Assembly: GCA_037974665.1 (NCBI GenBank)
Contig: CM075769.1
Span: forward strand, 80,295,190 to 80,359,189
DNA from: Ehretia macrophylla
Lineage: Eukaryota > Streptophyta > Magnoliopsida > Boraginales > Ehretiaceae
DNA: 64,000 bases
Reading direction: 5' to 3'
Each line of letters begins with the position of its first letter. The first letter of the stretch is position 1. Position numbers and translations under genes: made by a program. Positions 60,329-64,000 of the stretch are shown in pieces. The notes beneath the pieces were generated by a model that saw only the letters and a list, made by a program, of their open reading frames with translations, did no database searches and was not told the DNA's origin.

Positions 60329-60883
60329 CCTTTCAATTTTTTCCCCTGGTTAGGGTTGCAAAGATAATTTATCCACCAAATCTCTATTACCGAAAGCCAT
60401 GGGACATTGGGTAAGACAACTTCGCTTCACGTAGAGGCCGGGCCCGCAAAGCGAGGGCGTAGGGTTTGTGACCAAGTCTCCGTCGCTCCGGTGCCCATAA
60501 CTTTCGATCCGTAAGGAGTTACGCGGTTCACAGCACACCGTTGCAAAGATCATAGAGAGCTCTATGACGGGGGCAGCTAGCTTGCTCGCTGTACCCATTT
60601 TTTGAGCCCAAAATCGAACGTTTTCATCAGTTTCAGGACACTTTTCTTCTTTTGCCTTGTTTTTTCATCCCGGATCGTACGTCGTGAGTTGTTAAAAGGA
60701 CGAGAACCTAACTCGAGGTACATCAGAGGGCCCTACAATGTGTCGATATCACGTCTTGCGAGGATGCTGCGTTGTTGAAGCGGATGGGTTGTCGTTAAGC
60801 CCATTGGGCCTTTTGAATGGGCCATCTCTCTAGGCTGGCACTGTGAACCGTTAACACATATAGGAATTGTGCCTCAACATGAT

Positions 60884-61002
60884 GGGTACAATCATGCCAG
60901 CACTAATGAACTGGATCCCATCAGAACTCCGAAGTTAAGCGTGCTTGGGCGAGAGTAGTACTAGGATGGGTGACCCCCTGGGAAGTACTCGTGTTGCATC
61001 CC
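60884..61002 (+). rRNA. 5S rRNA: 5S rRNA copy 67
   Basis: Full length with seven differences, mostly outside the internal promoter. The 3' end is GCATCCC. Confidence 0.95.
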
Positions 61003-61559
61003 CTTTTCAATTTTTTTTCCCCTGGTTAGGGTTACGAAGATACTTTATCCACCAAATCTCTATTACCGAATCCCACAAAACATTGGGCAAGACAACTTCG
61101 CTTCACGTAGAGGCCGGGCCCGCAAACCGAGGGCGTAGGGTTTGTGACTAGGTCTTCATCGATCCGGTGCCCATAACTTTTGATCCGTAAGGAGTTACGC
61201 GGCGCACAGCCTACCGTTACAAAGCTCTCTGAGAGCTCTACGATGGGGGTACCTAGCTTGCTCGCTGTGCCCCTTTTTGGTGACCAAAATCGAACGTTTT
61301 TATCAGTTTCAGGCTACTTTTGTTCTTTTGCTCTATTTTTCTGTCCCGGGTCGTACATCCTGAGTTGTTAAAAGGACGACAACCTGACTCGTGGTACATC
61401 AGAGGGCCCTACAATGTGTCGTTATCACGTCTTGCGAGAATGATGCGTTGTTGAAGCAGATGGTTGTCGTTAAGCCCATTGGGCCTTTTAAATGGGCCAA
61501 CTCTCTAGGCTGGGACTGTGAACCGTTAACACATATAGGAATTGTGCCCTCAACATGAC

Positions 61560-61678
61560 GGGTGCGATCATACCAGCACTAATGCACCGGATCCCATCAG
61601 AACTCTGAAGTTAAGTGTGCTTGGGCGAGAGTAGTACTAGGATTGGTGACCCCATGAGAAGTCCTCGTGTTGCACCCC
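61560..61678 (+). rRNA. 5S rRNA: 5S rRNA copy 68
   Basis: Full length with five differences, including C57T in the A box and the ATTGGTGACCCCATGAG C-box variant. Confidence 0.95.
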
Positions 61679-62236
61679 TTTCAATTTTTTTTGTCCTTGT
61701 TAAGGTTGCCAAGATACTTTATCCACCAAATCTCTATTACCGAATCCCACGGAACATTTGGGCAAGACAACTTCGCTTCACATAGAGGCCGGGCCCCGCA
61801 AACCGAGGCTATAGGGTTTGTGACCAGGTCTGCGTCGCTCCGGTGCCCATAACTTTTGATCCGTAAGGAGTTACGCAGAACACAGCGAACCGTTGCAAAG
61901 CTCTCAGAGAGTTCCACGACGTGGGCAACGTGCTTGCTCGCTGTGCCCATTTTTGGAGCCTAAAATTAAACGTTTAAATCAGTTTCAAGCCACTTTTCTT
62001 CTTTTGCCCTATTTTTCCGTCCCTGATCGTACGTCATGAGCAGTTAAAAGGATGACAACCAGACTTGCGATACATCAGAGGGCCCTACAATGTGTCCATA
62101 TCATGTATTGCGAGGATGCTGCATTTTTGAAGCGGATGGGTTGTGGTTAAGCCCATTGGGCCTTTCGAATGGGCCATCTCTCTAGGCTAGCACTGTGAAC
62201 CGTTAACACATAAAAGAATTGTGCCCTCTACATGAC

Positions 62237-62355
62237 AGGTGCGATCATACCAGCACTAATGCATCGAATCCCATCAGAACTCCGAAGTTAAGCGTGCTTG
62301 GGTGAAAGTAGTACTAGGATGGGTGACCCCCTGGGAAGTCCTCGTGTTGCACCCC
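62237..62355 (+). rRNA. 5S rRNA: 5S rRNA copy 69
   Basis: Full length with five differences (1, 28, 31, 67, 70). Its -25 box reads CATAAAAG. Confidence 0.95.
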
Positions 62356-62912
62356 TTTTCAATTTCTTTTGCCCTGGTTAGGGTTGCCAAGATACTTTAT
62401 CCACCGAATCTCTATTACCGAATCTCACGGAACATTGGGCAAGACAACTTCGCTTCACGTAGAGGCCGGGCCCGCAAACCAAGGGCGTAGGGTTTGTGAC
62501 CAGGTCTCCGTCGCTCTACTGCCCATAACTTTTGATCCGTAAGGAGTTACGCGATGCACAGCATACCGTTACAAAACTCTCTGAGAGCTCTACGACGGGG
62601 GCAGCGAGCTTGCTCGCTGTGCCCATTTTTAGAGTCAAAAATTGAACATTTTCATCAGTTTCAAGCCACTTTTCATCTTTTACCCTGTTTTTTCGTCCCA
62701 GATCGTACGTCATGAGATGTTTAAAGGAAGACAACCTGAGTCACGGTACATCAGAGGGCCCTACAACGTGTCGATATCACGTCTTGCGAGGATGCTGCGT
62801 TGTTGAAGCGGATAGGTTGTCGTTAAGCCCATTGGGCCTTTTCAATGGGCCATCTCTCTAGGTTGGCACTGTGAACCGTTAACACATATAGGAATTGTGC
62901 CCTCAACATGAC

Positions 62913-63031
62913 GGTTGAGATCATACCAGCACTAACGCACCGGATCCCATCAGAACTCCGATGTTAAGCGTGCTTGGGCGAGAGTAGTACTAGGATGGGT
63001 GTCCCCATGGGAAGTCCTCGTGTTGTACCCC
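62913..63031 (+). rRNA. 5S rRNA: 5S rRNA copy 70
   Basis: Full length with seven differences. GTGTCCCCATGG class; two changes (3, 6) in the 5' strand of helix I. Confidence 0.94.
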
Positions 63032-63588
63032 CTTTTCAATTTTTTTTGCTCTGGTTAGGTTTGCCAAGATACTTTATCCACCAAATCTCTATTACCGAAT
63101 CCCACAGAACATTGGTCAAGACAATTTCGCTTCACGTAGAGGCCGGGCCCGCAAATAGAGGGCGTAGGGTTTGTGACCAAGTCTCCGTTGCTCCGGTGCC
63201 CAGAACTTTTGATCCGCACGGAGTTATGCGGCGCACAGCATACCGTTACAAAGCTCTCTGAGAGCTCTACGACGGGGGCAGCTAGCATGCTCGCTGTTCC
63301 CCTTTTTGGAGCCGAAAATCAAACGTTTTCATTAGTTTCAAGCCACATTTGTTCATTTGCTCTATTTTTTCGTCTCGGATCGTACGTCGTGAGTTGTTAA
63401 AAGGACGACAACATGACTCGCGGTACATCAGAGGGCCCTAAAATGTGTCGATATCACATCTTGCGAGGATGCTGCGTTGTTGAAGCGGATGGGTTGTCGT
63501 TAAGCCTATTGGGCCTTTTGAATGGGCCATCTCTCTAGGCTGGCACTGTGAACTGTTAACACATATAGGAATTGTGCCTCAACATGAC

Positions 63589-63707
63589 GGGTGCAATCAT
63601 ACCAGCACTAATTCACCGGATCCCATCAGAACTCCGAAGTTAAGCGTGCTTGGGCGAGAGTAGTACTAGGATGGGCGACCCCCTGGGAAGTACTCGTGTT
63701 GCACCCC
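63589..63707 (+). rRNA. 5S rRNA: 5S rRNA copy 71
   Basis: Full length with four differences (7, 25, 88, 104). It is the last gene in the window; its spacer runs past the edge. Confidence 0.95.
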
Positions 63708-64000
63708 CTTTTCAGTTTTTTTCCCCTGGTTAGGGTTGCGAAGATACTTTATCCGCCAAATCTCTATTACCGAATGCCACGGAACATTGGGCAAGACAAC
63801 TTCACTTCACGTAGAGGCCGGGCCGGCAAAGCGAGGGCGTAGGGTTTGTGAGCAGGTCTCCGTCGGTCCGGTGCCCAGAACTTTTGATCCGTAAGGGGTT
63901 ACGCGGCGCACAGCCTACCGTTACAAAGCACTCTTAGAGCTCTACGACAGGGGCAGCTAGCTTGCTCGCTGTGCCTCTTTTTGGCACCCAAAATCGAACA

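Larger units (their letters stand above)
48036..64000 (+). repeat. 5S rDNA tandem array, segment 3 (24 gene copies)
   Basis: Units of 673-679 bp run to the window edge, which cuts the last spacer. Unlike segment 1, these units fall into a few clear classes that recur in order, for example TTTCTTTT terminator / GTCCTTGTTAG spacer / GTCCGCG gene end / GTCCCCATGG gene end. A -25 box of CATAAAGG replaces CATATAGG in many units. Some units have GCTGTTTAAAGG in the spacer where most have GCTGTTAAAAGG. Recurring short reading frames are translations of the repeat. Confidence 0.97.

Noticed and set aside
2365-64000. CRISPR array
   Set aside because: The repeat period is 677 bp with similar, not unique, spacers, and each unit holds a 5S gene; the organism is a plant.
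2365-64000. A new multi-gene biological system
   Set aside because: Every stretch is explained by 5S repeat units or LTR elements; no other conserved coding region was found on either strand.

Overview
The window comes from a nuclear plant genome and is almost entirely one 5S ribosomal DNA array with LTR retrotransposon insertions. The plant assignment rests on three things: the 119-nt plant-type 5S rRNA gene in its own head-to-tail array, away from 45S rDNA; a short TATA-like box about 25 bp upstream of each gene with C at -1, as in known plant 5S promoters; and a Tekay/Del-type chromovirus. The species cannot be named from the sequence. Apart from the retrotransposon polyprotein I see no host protein-coding gene, no tRNA and no CRISPR array.

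Layout: 1-1774 is an A-rich minisatellite (about 20 copies of a ~55-bp core separated by long A tracts), apparently inside an LTR. 1775-2364 is the 3' end of that LTR (family B, + orientation), cut off by the window edge. 2365-29720 is 5S array segment 1 (40 gene copies, the first 5'-truncated). 29721-33584 is a 3,864-bp solo LTR of family B in reverse orientation, flanked by CGGAT. 33585-38536 is segment 2 (7 copies). 38537-48035 is a structurally complete but decayed Tekay-type Ty3/gypsy element with 2.28-kb LTRs, flanked by ACGGG. 48036-64000 is segment 3 (24 copies). All 71 copies are on the + strand. The usual period is 677 bp: ~119 bp of gene and ~558 bp of spacer. Removing each insertion and one copy of its target duplication restores the 677-bp phase exactly, so the three segments were one array.

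Each unit carries what a Pol III 5S gene needs: an upstream TATA-like box, the internal A box, intermediate element and C box, and T-run terminators. However, no two neighbouring copies are identical and none matches the window consensus exactly; the closest (51422) differs at one base, and many differ at 5-12. Multi-unit duplications (two-, four- and five-unit blocks) show that the array grew by block amplification or unequal exchange and then diverged. This looks like an ageing or poorly homogenised 5S block, not the main source of 5S rRNA.

The most interesting points are the chromovirus insertion across the 5S transcription start (duplication spanning -2 to +3), the higher-order block structure, a -25 box variant found only to the right of the chromovirus, conserved inverted repeats with TGGGCC motifs upstream of the genes, and two unusual minisatellites inside family-B LTRs. 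I found no evidence of a new multi-gene system.
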